Shown: positions 23,446 through 32,268, counted from the first letter of the stretch. The stretch is 41,609 bases of DNA from Candidatus Rokuibacteriota bacterium (GCA_016209635.1 JACQWC010000152.1:1-41609); one strand, 5' to 3'. The notes: generated from the letters alone by a model not told the origin. A program made the numbers and translations.

Positions 23446-23957
23446 GCGAAGCCGAGCCGGAAGAACGGGTGCTCGGGGTGGTCGGCGAAGTGGACCCGGC
23501 GCGCGTAATCGAGCACGCCCACGTAGCTCTCGAAGCGCTCGGCGAGCCTCCGGTACGGCGGCGCTGCGGCCCGCCCGCTCACCCGCGCGTGCTCCGACAC
23601 GAAGTGGTAGGCGCGCTTGCCCTGGGCGATGTAGTGGCGGGTCGACGCCATGCGCTCGACGCGTTCGGGGAAGAGGCCGGTCATGAACAGCGTGTAGTCA
23701 CCGATGTGGCGCCGCAGCGTGACTTCACGCTCCGGCTCGAAGTACGGGGAGGAGAGCTGCCAGGCCCCCTGGATCTCGAGCAGCAGGTCGGCGATGGTCT
23801 CGAGACGAACCTCCCGCACGCCGCGCGGGTAGAGGTTCTCGGTGCGGGCGAAACGCGTGAGCAGGTTCGCCAGATACGCGACCACGGCTTCATCCGAAAG
23901 TCCCAGGTCGCCGAAGCTCGCTCGGATCACGCGGGCGAAGAAGCGCTCGAGATCCAC
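23442..23957 (-). CDS. Conserved protein of unknown function
   Basis: 171 residues; not recognised. It is predicted mainly helical with many aromatic and charged residues (LFPERVERMASTRHYIAQGK, then RAYHFVSEHARVSG), which is unlike a chance ORF in GC-rich DNA. No signal peptide or membrane segments. First gene of the minus-strand operon ending in the P1 peptidase, with a four-base overlap to the next gene. It is divergent from the small membrane protein at 24019; TATCAT on the minus strand (plus 23980-23985) could be its -10 box. Confidence 0.7.
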   Translation of the reverse strand: MDLERFFARVIRASFGDLGLSDEAVVAYLANLLTRFARTENLYPRGVREVRLETIADLLLEIQGAWQLSSPYFEPEREVTLRRHIGDYTLFMTGLFPERVERMASTRHYIAQGKRAYHFVSEHARVSGRAAAPPYRRLAERFESYVGVLDYARRVHFADHPEHPFFRLGFA

Positions 23958-24001
23958 GCGCCCGTCCTCTCCGGACTCGATGATAGCAGATTTGACAGAT
24001 T

Positions 24002-24010
24002 TGCTAGAAT
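24002..24010 (+). promoter_or_regulatory. Extended -10 promoter before the coiled-coil membrane protein
   Basis: TGCTAGAAT (24002-24010) matches an extended -10 element. Transcription would start near 24017, next to GTG 24019, giving an almost leaderless mRNA. The TTGACA at 23992 is only seven bases from TAGAAT and cannot be its -35 box. Confidence 0.45.
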
Positions 24011-24018
24011 CGAGCCCC

Positions 24019-24330
24019 GTGGCGGATCCGGCGCGCTCTGGGAAGCCGTGGCTGCTGGTCGCCGCCAGCGCGCTGCTCGCTGTCCTCCTCCTCTACGTCT
24101 TCTTCGGGGCGTACCTGCCGGCCAGGCAGCACGGGGCCCGCCTCGAGAGCGAGCTCAGAGAGCTCTACAAGCGCGAGGCCGAGCTGCAGACGCGACTCGC
24201 GCGAGAGGAAGCGCGGCAGACGGCGCGCGACCGGCAGCTCGCGAGCCTCCGCGCCGAGCGTGACGCGCTCGCCAAGCGACTCGGTCAGCTCGAGCAGGAG
24301 CTCGGCATCAAGCCACCGCGCCGGCGCTGA
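24019..24330 (+). CDS. Small membrane-anchored coiled-coil protein
   Basis: 103 residues. One membrane segment (LLVAASALLAVLLLYVFFGAY, about residues 11-31) is followed by a long charged coiled coil with heptads such as LESELRELYKREAELQTRL. The protein ends in a basic tail. ATG 23980 would add 13 residues but lies upstream of the promoter-like TGCTAGAAT, so I prefer GTG 24019, itself nearly leaderless. It ends exactly where the converging hisC gene ends (TGA next to TCA). Its shape resembles FtsB/FtsL-like or other envelope scaffolds, but no specific family is evident. Confidence 0.65.
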   Translation: MADPARSGKPWLLVAASALLAVLLLYVFFGAYLPARQHGARLESELRELYKREAELQTRLAREEARQTARDRQLASLRAERDALAKRLGQLEQELGIKPPRRR

Positions 24331-25413
24331 TCAGCCTCCGTCGAGGACGGCGAGGAGCCGCCGGCTCGCCTCCCTGAGCCCGACCGAGATCCGCAGGTGG
24401 TCCGGAAACCCCACCGCCGCGCCGTCGCGGACGATGAGTCCGGCGCGAAGCAGCCGCTCCCGGACGGCCGGGGCACCCGGGATGTGGACGAGGAGGAAGT
24501 TCGCCTGGGAGGGCGGGAACGCGTAGCCGCGGCGGCTCAGCTCCTGGCTGAGGAACGCGCGCTCCTCGATGACGACCGCACGAGTCCTCCGCGAGTGCTC
24601 GGTATCCCCGAGGGCTGCCAGGGCCGCGACCTGGCCGAGCCGGTTCACGTTGTACGGGGCCCGCACGCGGTTCAGCCGGTCGATCGTCTCCGCCGTGCCG
24701 ATGCCGTAGCCGACGCGGAGGCCCGCCAGGCCCGCGATCTTCGAGAAGGTCCTGAGGACGATCAGCCGGGGGTAGCGCGGGAGGAGGCTCACCCCGTCGT
24801 GGTACTCCGGGTCGTCGCAAAAGTCGCGATACGCCTCGTCGAGGACGACGAGCGGCGGGTCGTCGCCGAGTGCCGCGAGGAGCCCCTCGAGGGGCCCGCG
24901 TCGGACGATCGTCGCCGCCGGGTTGTGGGGCGAGCAGAGGAAGATCGCCTTCGTCGTCGGGGTGACGCGCCGCCGGATGTCGTCGAGGTCGGTCTCGTAC
25001 CTCCGGAGCGGGCTCCGCTCGACGCGGGCGCCCATGAGGCGCGCCACCGTCTCGTAGGGCTCGAAGGCGGGATGCGGCACGACGACCTCATCGCCCGGCT
25101 CGAACGCCGCCCAGGCGATGAGCGCCAGCAGCTCGTCGGCGCCGTTGCCCGCGATGATCTGGCCGGGCGAGACGCCGAGCCGCTCGCCGAGCGCGGCGCG
25201 GAGCTCCCCGCTCGAGCCGTCGGGGTAGAGGTGAGCCCGGGCGGCCTCCCGCTCGATCGCGGCGATGGCCCGGGGCGAGGGGCCGAGGGGGCTCTCGTTG
25301 GCGGAGAGGCGGACGAGGTCCCCGAGGCCCAGCTCCCTGGCCAGGTGCTCCAGCGGCCTTCCTGCTTCGTACGGGGTGATTCCGTCGAGGGTCTTGCGCC
25401 AGAGGGTTCGCAT
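24331..25413 (-). CDS. hisC: Histidinol-phosphate aminotransferase
   Basis: 360 residues. PLP-dependent fold type I enzyme making L-histidinol phosphate from imidazole-acetol phosphate and glutamate. Motifs: VRLSANESPLGPSPRA near the N-terminus, AGNGADELL, FLCSPHNPAA, VVLDEAYRDF (Asp and Tyr contacting PLP), the PLP-lysine in RTFSKIAGLAGLRVGYG, and the phosphate-binding Arg in DHLRISVG. The start at 25413 (MRTLWRKTLDGITPYEAGRP) is preferred; an upstream start would add 12 unconserved residues reaching into the glnD promoter. No other his genes are in the window; some HisC-like enzymes use other keto acids. Confidence 0.9.
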   Translation of the reverse strand: MRTLWRKTLDGITPYEAGRPLEHLARELGLGDLVRLSANESPLGPSPRAIAAIEREAARAHLYPDGSSGELRAALGERLGVSPGQIIAGNGADELLALIAWAAFEPGDEVVVPHPAFEPYETVARLMGARVERSPLRRYETDLDDIRRRVTPTTKAIFLCSPHNPAATIVRRGPLEGLLAALGDDPPLVVLDEAYRDFCDDPEYHDGVSLLPRYPRLIVLRTFSKIAGLAGLRVGYGIGTAETIDRLNRVRAPYNVNRLGQVAALAALGDTEHSRRTRAVVIEERAFLSQELSRRGYAFPPSQANFLLVHIPGAPAVRERLLRAGLIVRDGAAVGFPDHLRISVGLREASRRLLAVLDGG

Positions 25414-25442
25414 CGAAGGATTGTAGTAAGTCTGCGTCGGAT

Positions 25443-25471
25443 TTGACAATATTCCTCTCGGGCGGTAGGCT
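25443..25471 (+). promoter_or_regulatory. Strong sigma-70 promoter of glnD
   Basis: A perfect TTGACA (25443-25448), 17-base spacer, then TAGGCT (25466-25471). Transcription should begin near 25478, only about four bases before ATG 25482, so the glnD mRNA is essentially leaderless. No ribosome binding site is present. Confidence 0.6.
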
Positions 25472-25481
25472 CGACGCCGAC

Positions 25482-28157
25482 ATGTCGCCCGAGCTTCATC
25501 GCCGGGCCCTGCGCGCGGAGCGTCCCGCGGAGCGCGTCGAAGACCGGCGACGCCTCCGGCTCGAATTCTTCCGCGCCGTCCTGGCCTCCGGCCTCGATTC
25601 CCTCAAGGCCATGCACGCCGACGGCGCGTCGGGCCAGGAGTCGGTCCAGGCCCACGCCCGCCTCGTGGACGAGGTCGTCCGCTCGCTCAGCCGACTCTGC
25701 GCGACGGACGCGACGGGCGCGGGGCTGGCTGCCACGCCGCTCGTCGTCGTGGCGCTCGGTGGCTGGGGTCGGGGCGAGCTCCACCCGTCCTCCGACCTCG
25801 ACCTGATGGTCATCTACGACGGCGAGATGTCACCCTGGGTGCAGCGGGTGGCCCAGGAGCTCCTCTACACGCTGTGGGACCTCGGGCTCCAGGTCGGTCA
25901 CAGCGTCCGATCGCTCGACGACTGCGTGGCGATGGCGCGCACGGACTTCCCGAGCCGGACGTCGATGCAGGCCGCGCGGCTCGTCGCCGGAGACCGGCGG
26001 CTCTTCGCGCGGTTCCGGCGCGTCCTCCGGGACAACGTCTACCGGCACGACTTCGAGCAGTTCCTCGCGACCACCCTCGCGGAGCGCGACGCGCGGTACC
26101 GCAAGTACGGCGCGTCGCCCTACATCGGCGAGCCCAACGTCAAGGAGTCGGCGGGCGGGCTCCGGGACGTGCACACCGCCATGTGGCTCGGCGCCGCGAA
26201 GTTCGGCGCCAGGACGCTGCGCGAGCTCGCCGACAAGGGGCTCATCACCCAGCGCGAGCAGGCGCCGGCGGACGCCGCCCTGACCTTTCTCTGGCGGGTC
26301 CGGAACGAGCTCCACTTCTTCTCCGGCCACAAGAACGACGTCCTCACGCGGGACCTCCAGCCGCGGATCGCGAAGAACCTGGGGTACGAGAGCGACGAGG
26401 GGAACCTGGGGGTCGAGCGCTTCATGCGCGATTACTATCTCCACGCGCGGGTCATCCACCGCGTGACCCGCCGGCTCATCTCGCGCTGCCAGGAGACGCT
26501 CTCACGGCGCGGGTCGGCGGAGCGCCGGCAGCGGCAGCAGGCGCTCGCCGACGGCCTCGTCTTCTTCGACGGGCGTCTCCATCTCGAGGACCGGAGCACC
26601 GACGCGCTCTGGCGCGACCCCACGCGCCTGATGAAGGTGTTCTGGCATCTCCACCGCCTCGGGTGCGAGCTGTCGCTCGATCTCGAGCGGGCCGTCGAGG
26701 AGGCCCTGCCCCTCGTGGACGCCGAGGCCTTCCGCCGCTCGCCCGCCGTCCGCGATCTGTTCCTGGACATCTGTCGGAGCTGGGGCCGCGTCGCGCTCAC
26801 GCTCTCCGAGATGCACGAGCTGGGGGTGCTCGGCCGCTACCTGGCCGAGTTCGGCGCGCTCACGTGCCTGGTGCAGTACGACGCCTACCACAAGTTCTCC
26901 GCCGACCAGCACTCGCTTCTGGCCGTCGAGCACCTGGAGGCGCTGGCGCCCGGACAGTCGGCGGAGTCGGAGGGCGCCGCGCAGGTGTTCAGCGACGTCG
27001 AGAAGCCCGAGCTCCTCATGCTCGGCATGCTCCTCCACGACATCGGCAAGGCGAGGGGGCACGGGCACGTCGCGAAGGGCATCCCGCTGATCCGTGAGCT
27101 GACCGCGCGCGTCGGGCTGCCCCCGGCGGACGCCGCGACGGTCGAGTTCCTCGTCGCCCACCACCTCACGATGTCCCACGTCGCCCAGCGGCGGGACATC
27201 GACGATCCGAAGACGATCGTGGACTTCGCGGCGGCCGTCGAGGAGCCGCAGCGGCTGCGCATGCTGTACCTGCTCACCTGGGCCGACATGCGCGCGGTGG
27301 GACCGGGCGTGCTGACCGGCTGGCAGGCGGTGGTCCTCCACGAGCTGTACGAGCGGACGCTGGCGCGGCTCACCGGGGGGCGCGGCGAGCGGCCGAGCCG
27401 CGCCCAGCTCACGGAGCGGCTCCGTGCCTCCCTCGGGGACGAGGTGCCGCTCCGGGCGGTGAAGGCGCACCTCGCGATGACGCCCGACCGCTATCTCGCG
27501 ACCACCAGCGTCCAGCGAATGGCCGAGCACCTCCGTATGGTGCACGGGCTCGACGGCGCGCCGGTCGTGACCGAGCTGTTCCACCATCCGGACCTCGGGT
27601 CGTCCGACCTCGTCGTCGTGACCCACGACCTCCCCGGCCTCTTCTCGCTGATCGCGGGCACGCTCGCCGCCCACGGCATCAACATGTTCTCCTCGCAGAT
27701 CCACCCGCGCGCCGTCGGCGTCGCGATCGACTCCTTCCAGGTGAACGACCCGACCGGGGAGGCGCCGAACTCGGCGAGCCAGTGGGCGCGGACCCTCGAC
27801 GCGCTCCGGGCCGTGCTGGCCGCCGAGCAGAGCGTCGACGCGCTGCTCGAGCGTCGGCGCGGCCGCGGGGCGGCGGCGGCGCCGGGCGCCCCGAAGATCT
27901 CGGTCGACAACCGGCTCTCCGACGCGTACACCGTGGTCGAGGTGAAGTGCCCGGATCGGCTCGGCCTGCTCTATCTCATCACCCGGACGCTCTCCGCGCT
28001 CGACCTCGACATCGCGAGCGCCCGCGTCGCCACCGAGATCGATCAGGCGTTCGACACCTTCTACGTGCACGACCGCAAGGGCCGGAAGCTCGAGGAGCCG
28101 GAGGCGATCGACCGCCTCCGCGAGGCGCTCGAGCGGGCGCTCGTCCAACCCCTCTGA
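25482..28157 (+). CDS. glnD: Bifunctional [protein-PII] uridylyltransferase/uridylyl-removing enzyme
   Basis: 891 residues, the usual GlnD size. It adds UMP to PII when glutamine is low and removes it when glutamine is high, setting nitrogen status. Order of domains: nucleotidyltransferase with GGWGRGELHPSSDLDLMV near residue 95; GlnD linker domain with GGLRDVHTAMWLG; HD hydrolase with LLHDIGKARGHGH near residue 520; then two ACT domains (VVTHDLPGLFSLIAGTLAAH and VKCPDRLGLLYLITRTLS) in the last 190 residues. ATG 25482 fits the promoter just upstream. No glnB or glnA gene is seen in the window. The fusion gene follows after four bases. Confidence 0.96.
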   Translation: MSPELHRRALRAERPAERVEDRRRLRLEFFRAVLASGLDSLKAMHADGASGQESVQAHARLVDEVVRSLSRLCATDATGAGLAATPLVVVALGGWGRGELHPSSDLDLMVIYDGEMSPWVQRVAQELLYTLWDLGLQVGHSVRSLDDCVAMARTDFPSRTSMQAARLVAGDRRLFARFRRVLRDNVYRHDFEQFLATTLAERDARYRKYGASPYIGEPNVKESAGGLRDVHTAMWLGAAKFGARTLRELADKGLITQREQAPADAALTFLWRVRNELHFFSGHKNDVLTRDLQPRIAKNLGYESDEGNLGVERFMRDYYLHARVIHRVTRRLISRCQETLSRRGSAERRQRQQALADGLVFFDGRLHLEDRSTDALWRDPTRLMKVFWHLHRLGCELSLDLERAVEEALPLVDAEAFRRSPAVRDLFLDICRSWGRVALTLSEMHELGVLGRYLAEFGALTCLVQYDAYHKFSADQHSLLAVEHLEALAPGQSAESEGAAQVFSDVEKPELLMLGMLLHDIGKARGHGHVAKGIPLIRELTARVGLPPADAATVEFLVAHHLTMSHVAQRRDIDDPKTIVDFAAAVEEPQRLRMLYLLTWADMRAVGPGVLTGWQAVVLHELYERTLARLTGGRGERPSRAQLTERLRASLGDEVPLRAVKAHLAMTPDRYLATTSVQRMAEHLRMVHGLDGAPVVTELFHHPDLGSSDLVVVTHDLPGLFSLIAGTLAAHGINMFSSQIHPRAVGVAIDSFQVNDPTGEAPNSASQWARTLDALRAVLAAEQSVDALLERRRGRGAAAAPGAPKISVDNRLSDAYTVVEVKCPDRLGLLYLITRTLSALDLDIASARVATEIDQAFDTFYVHDRKGRKLEEPEAIDRLREALERALVQPL

Positions 28158-28161
28158 GCGC

Positions 28162-30783
28162 ATGCTGAGCCGCTATCGTGACACCATTCGCGCCTGGACC
28201 GACCCGATCGGCCACGTGCTCTGGCGGCTCCACCTCCGCCCGAACCACCTGACCCTGATCGGGTTCGGCGTGAGCCTCCTGGCCGCGGCCGCGTTCGTCG
28301 CCGGCCGGACGCAGACGGCGGGGGTCCTCCTCTTCCTGGCGGGTCTGTTCGACTTCTTCGACGGGTCGCTCGCGCGCGCCTCGGGCCAGGTGACACCGTT
28401 CGGCGCCTTCCTCGATTCCGTGATCGACCGGTACTCGGATCTGGTTGTCCTGCTGGGGATCGTCGTGCTCTTCGCCCGGACGCCGCACACACGGGGGGCC
28501 CTGGTCGCGATGGCGGGCCTCGTGGGCTCGATCATGGTGAGCTACACGCGGGCGCGCGCCCAGTCGATCGGCGTGACGTGCAACGTCGGATTCATGGAGC
28601 GTCCCGAGCGGATGATCTGTCTCATCGCGGGCGCGGTACTGGATCTCCTCGAGCCGGCCCTCTGGGTCCTCGCGATCTTGGCGAACCTCACGGCGCTCCA
28701 GCGGATCGCGTTCACCTGGCGTTCCACGCGCGGCGCCGCGATCCTCCGGGTGCTCGTCTGCGGGCTGCTCGTCGCGCTTCCCGGCGCCGCGGCCGCCGGG
28801 GTCGCGGTCGGGCCGGAGACGGAGCGCGCCTGGGCGCGCGCGGTCGAGGCGTACCAGGCGGGCGACGCCGACCCGGCCGTCCGGGAGTTCGGCGCCGAGG
28901 GGGCGCTCGGGAGTCCGATCGGCGACTACGCGCGCTGGATCCTCGCCGACGCGCTCGCGCGCCGCGGTGACCTCTCCGCCGCCCGGCAGGCGGCCGTCGC
29001 CATCGCCGATCACTACCGCGACGGCCGGCTGGCCCCCCCCGCCCTCCTGCTCGCGGCCACGCTCGCGTCGCGGAGCGGCGACGAGGCGCTCGCGCAGGCG
29101 CTCCTCGTTCGACTCGTCGAGTCCTATCCCGACGCGGCGGAGTTGCCCGAGGCCCTCTACCTCCTGGGGATGGTGGGCGAGGCGCGCGGGCAGCTCGAGC
29201 CGGCGGCGCTGGCGTATCGCGAGCTGACGGTCCTGGCGCCCGCCACCGGGTACGCCGAGGCTGCGGGCGATCGTCTTGCCGCGCTCGCGGCTGCCGGCGT
29301 CCGCCTCCCGCAGCTCTCGCTCGCGCAGCGGATCGATCGCGCGGAGCGGCTCCTGCGCGGCGGCGTCCCGGCGCTCGCCGCCGACGAGGCCGAGCGCGTC
29401 GCCGGCGAGACGGGCGACGCTGGGATCACCGTTCGCGCCCTTCGCGTCGTCTCGGACGCCGCGGCGAAGCTCGGCCGGTACGGGATGGCGGCGCGGGCCC
29501 TCGGGCTGGCGCTCGGCCGCGTGCCCGCGAGCCAGAAGCCCGGGCTCCAGCTCGAGCACGGGCGGCTCCTCGACCGGGCGGGCGAGCGGGAGCGGGCGCT
29601 CGCCGCGTTCGCCGCCGTCGAGGCGACCGGCGCGGAGGCGGAGGCCGCCGAGGCCGCGTACGCGCGGGCGCGGCTGCTCGACGAGCTGGGCCGCGAGGCG
29701 GAGGCCGTGGGCGCGTACCAGGCGGTCGTCCTCCGGTACCCGGCCCGCGCGGTCGCCGGCGCCGCCCTCTGGCGGCTCGGGTGGCTCGCGTATCTCAGCG
29801 GCGACAGGGGCGAGGCCGAGCAGGACTGGACCCGCCTGGCCGATCTCCCCGGCGGCCGCGCGTATCGGATCCCGGCGCTCTACTGGGCGGGCCGGGCGAG
29901 GGAGGAGACCGCCGGGCGAGAGGCGGCGGAGCGGCTCTACGGTCTCGTCCTCGGCGAGGCGCCGCGGAGCTACTACGGCGTGCTCGCGGCGCGCCGCGTG
30001 GCGGCGCCGGGGGAAAGCCAGCCCCAGCCGGCGATCCGCCTGCCGGCGGCGCCGCTCGACGCGCTCGCTGGCGATGCGGGGTTCGCCAGGGCCGATCTCC
30101 TCCGGCGCATCGGCCTCGTCGAGTTCGCCTGGCAGGAGCTGGAGGGCGTCGTGCAGGCGTCACTCGGCGACCCCGTGCGCCTCTACGGGCTCTCCAGCGC
30201 GTACGTCCGCGAGGAGCGCTACCACCTGGCGCTCAGGATCCTCCGGCGGCACTTCGCGGGGCTCGCCGCGACCGGCCACCCCGGGCTTCCGCAGGCGTTC
30301 TGGGAGATGCTGTATCCGTTCGGGTGGCGGGCCGAGGTCACCGGGGCGGCCGGGCGCGCCGGGCTCGATCCGTACTTCGTCGCCGCCGTGGTCCGGGAAG
30401 AATCGAGCTATCACGCGCGTGCCGTCTCCCGGGCCGGGGCGCGCGGGCTCATGCAGCTCATGCCATCGACGGCGCGGGTCCTGACGGAGAACCGGGGCCA
30501 GAGACCGGGGCCGGGTGGCGACTTCCTCGAGGATCCTGGAATCAACCTCCAGCTCGGGACGCGCTTCCTCGCGACGCTCCTCAAGGAGTTTGGCGATCCA
30601 GCGCTGGCCCTTGCCGCCTACAACGCGGGGCCAAAGCGGCTCCGGCAGTGGTGGCGGACCCGGCGGACGGGTGACGACGTCGAGGCCTTCGTCGAGCAGA
30701 TTCCCTACGACGAGACGCGTCACTTCGTGAAGCGGGTCCTGCTCTCCTGGGACGAGTACCGCCGGATCTACGCGGGCCGGTAG
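28162..30783 (+). CDS. Fusion of CDP-alcohol phosphatidyltransferase and Slt-type lytic transglycosylase
   Basis: A single 873-residue frame. Residues 1-193 are a multi-pass CDP-alcohol phosphatidyltransferase with the complete motif DFFDGSLAR, G81, D85, D89 (D-x2-DG-x2-AR-x8-G-x3-D-x3-D), which swaps CMP for an alcohol on a lipid. Right after a normal family ending (RIAFTWRSTRG), a hydrophobic segment (about residues 197-215, like a signal peptide ending PGAAAA) leads into TPR-like helical repeats. The C-terminal Slt domain has catalytic Glu about residue 747 in REESSY, then GARGLMQLMPSTA and ALAAYNAGP. It would cut peptidoglycan in the periplasm. GTG 28750 could also start a separate transglycosylase with a signal peptide, but no stop separates the parts. 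Confidence 0.8.
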   Translation: MLSRYRDTIRAWTDPIGHVLWRLHLRPNHLTLIGFGVSLLAAAAFVAGRTQTAGVLLFLAGLFDFFDGSLARASGQVTPFGAFLDSVIDRYSDLVVLLGIVVLFARTPHTRGALVAMAGLVGSIMVSYTRARAQSIGVTCNVGFMERPERMICLIAGAVLDLLEPALWVLAILANLTALQRIAFTWRSTRGAAILRVLVCGLLVALPGAAAAGVAVGPETERAWARAVEAYQAGDADPAVREFGAEGALGSPIGDYARWILADALARRGDLSAARQAAVAIADHYRDGRLAPPALLLAATLASRSGDEALAQALLVRLVESYPDAAELPEALYLLGMVGEARGQLEPAALAYRELTVLAPATGYAEAAGDRLAALAAAGVRLPQLSLAQRIDRAERLLRGGVPALAADEAERVAGETGDAGITVRALRVVSDAAAKLGRYGMAARALGLALGRVPASQKPGLQLEHGRLLDRAGERERALAAFAAVEATGAEAEAAEAAYARARLLDELGREAEAVGAYQAVVLRYPARAVAGAALWRLGWLAYLSGDRGEAEQDWTRLADLPGGRAYRIPALYWAGRAREETAGREAAERLYGLVLGEAPRSYYGVLAARRVAAPGESQPQPAIRLPAAPLDALAGDAGFARADLLRRIGLVEFAWQELEGVVQASLGDPVRLYGLSSAYVREERYHLALRILRRHFAGLAATGHPGLPQAFWEMLYPFGWRAEVTGAAGRAGLDPYFVAAVVREESSYHARAVSRAGARGLMQLMPSTARVLTENRGQRPGPGGDFLEDPGINLQLGTRFLATLLKEFGDPALALAAYNAGPKRLRQWWRTRRTGDDVEAFVEQIPYDETRHFVKRVLLSWDEYRRIYAGR

Positions 30784-30787
30784 GACC

Positions 30788-30811
30788 AGGAGCTGCGCCG
30801 CGTCCGCTCCT
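30788..30811. terminator. Weak hairpin between converging genes
   Basis: AGGAGC (30788-30793) pairs with GCTCCT (30806-30811) around a 12-base GC-rich loop, in the 46-base gap between the fusion gene and the pilX-like gene. There is no T-run, so terminator activity is doubtful. Confidence 0.25.
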
Positions 30812-30829
30812 CGCTGTCGGGAGCTGTCG

Positions 30830-32095
30830 CTACTGGCCGACCTCCTTGTAGGTCCCGGCCAGGAGCATGTACCCGCTCGGGGTCGCCCCGCCGCCCTTGG
30901 CCTTGGCGCAGTTGAACGCGATGCTGGCGTTGCCGCCGGAGTTGGCGTCGATCGAGGAGGCGACGGTGTCGCGGATGTTCTGGGAGATCACCAGGCCCTC
31001 GACATAGCCCGTGCCCGTGCCCGTGTAGGAGAGGTCGTTGACGGCGTAGATGAGCCCGTTCAGCTTGACGTTACCGCTGATGTTGATCGTCCCGTTGCTG
31101 ACGATCATGCCCGTCCACCCGGCGGTCATGTCGGCCGAGTGGTTTCCGTGGATCGTGACCGAGGCGAAGTCGCTGGTGTTCTGCTGCGTCGGATCCGTCG
31201 GGATGTTGTTCCCGCTCAGCGTGTCGATGAAGACGATCCCGTTCGGTATGTAGTTCCCCGCGTTGAACGTCACCGAGCCCTGGTAGTAGGTCCCGTTCTT
31301 CTTCGCGACCTCCTTGAGCTGGTTGAGGTCCCTGTCCGAGAACTTGAAGTTGTTGAAGTCGCTGGTGGGCGCCCCCACGACGATGTCGCTGGTGGCGCCG
31401 CCGGGGACGCCGATCTCGTTCTTCACGTTGTTCCCGTCGAGCCCATGGACGGCGGCGGAGCTGCTGTCGACCGTCGTCACGCCAGAGGTGTAGGTGCCGT
31501 TCTTGCTGCCGCAGCTCCCGTCAGACCGCGAGTCGATGTCGGAGTTGCCGCTGACCATCAGGTCACCGTTCACGCAGAGCGCGCAGGGCGCGTTGATCGC
31601 GAGGTCGGGGAAGGTGTAGACCGTCGCCGTGATCTGCTTCATCGCCTTGGTCCGGGTGTCGTTGGGATCGTTGTTCGGGGTGAAGCCGGTCGACGTGACG
31701 CTGGCCGATTCCTTGTCCACGCCGACGATCCTCAGGGTGTAGCCGCCGATCGTGGTGCCGGCCGCCGAGACGACGGTGATGAGCGTGCTCCCGTCGTAGG
31801 GCGCGGCCGCCGTCACGCCCGGCGCCGGCAGCGCGATGCTGCCGCTCGTGCCCGGGGCGTTCTTCCCGATCGAGAGCGCCCAGATCGCGCGCTCGAGCCC
31901 GGCCTCGGCGAGCGCCCGTGCCTGGGCGCTCCGGAGGTGGTTGTTGGCGATCAGGGGCTCGGTCGCCGAGAGCGCCGCGAAGGCGACGAGGAGCGAGGTG
32001 AGGAGGAGGAGCGCGATCATCGCCATCGGGAGCGCCACGCCTCGCTGGTCCAGAAGTGGCCGGCGCCTCGCCGGATCGATACTCACGTGCTTCAT
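30830..32095 (-). CDS. PilX-like type IV pilus assembly protein
   Basis: 421 residues. A type IV prepilin-like N-terminus: basic leader, then QRGVALPMAMIALLLLTSLL with processing expected after the Gly, followed by the PilX-type helix (NNHLRSAQARALAEAGLERA). The rest is rich in Asn, Ser, Thr and Gly with repeating short beta strands (GMIVSNGTINISGNVKLNG), suggesting a surface beta-helix. ATG 32095 has AGGAG seven bases upstream; earlier in-frame ATGs have none. It has a sigma-54-type promoter at 32194-32209 and sits next to PilS/PilR-like genes. No other pilin or PilB/C/Q genes are in the window. Lower GC than neighbours. Confidence 0.8.
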   Translation of the reverse strand: MKHVSIDPARRRPLLDQRGVALPMAMIALLLLTSLLVAFAALSATEPLIANNHLRSAQARALAEAGLERAIWALSIGKNAPGTSGSIALPAPGVTAAAPYDGSTLITVVSAAGTTIGGYTLRIVGVDKESASVTSTGFTPNNDPNDTRTKAMKQITATVYTFPDLAINAPCALCVNGDLMVSGNSDIDSRSDGSCGSKNGTYTSGVTTVDSSSAAVHGLDGNNVKNEIGVPGGATSDIVVGAPTSDFNNFKFSDRDLNQLKEVAKKNGTYYQGSVTFNAGNYIPNGIVFIDTLSGNNIPTDPTQQNTSDFASVTIHGNHSADMTAGWTGMIVSNGTINISGNVKLNGLIYAVNDLSYTGTGTGYVEGLVISQNIRDTVASSIDANSGGNASIAFNCAKAKGGGATPSGYMLLAGTYKEVGQ

Positions 32096-32193
32096 GTGTT
32101 TACTCCTGAGGGTCGTCTGAGTGAACTGAATGTAGATCGAGCCCATATGGTTGTCCATCTGTCTCTTGGAAGTCTCCCTCGCCGTCCAGGGAG

Positions 32194-32209
32194 AGCGTAC
32201 ATCGTGCCA
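32194..32209 (-). promoter_or_regulatory. Sigma-54 promoter of the PilX-like gene
   Basis: On the minus strand TGGCACGATGTACGCT: a perfect -24 half (TGGCAC) with GG-N10-GC spacing to the -12 GC. Transcription would start near 32183, giving an 88-base leader with a good ribosome binding site. Confidence 0.6.
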
Positions 32210-32239
32210 ATTGCTTCCGTGCAAGAAATCAACAAGTTA

Positions 32240-32268
32240 GGTGCCAGCCCGGGGGTCAGGCTGGCACC
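32240..32268 (-). terminator. Hairpin after the secreted-protein gene
   Basis: Perfect 10-bp stem GGTGCCAGCC / GGCTGGCACC with a 9-base loop, 45 bases past the end of the 32314 gene in its direction. The following sequence is only moderately T-rich (TAACTTGTTGATTTCTT). It separates this gene from the pilX-like gene. It may alternatively be a REP-type palindrome. Confidence 0.5.

Noticed and set aside
23992-24010. TTGACA and TAGAAT as one promoter
   Set aside because: The boxes are only seven bases apart, far from the needed ~17. The extended -10 interpretation is used instead.
23980-24018. ATG 23980 as start of the coiled-coil membrane protein
   Set aside because: It lies upstream of the TGCTAGAAT promoter element and adds an uncharacteristic acidic stretch. 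Kept only as an alternative.
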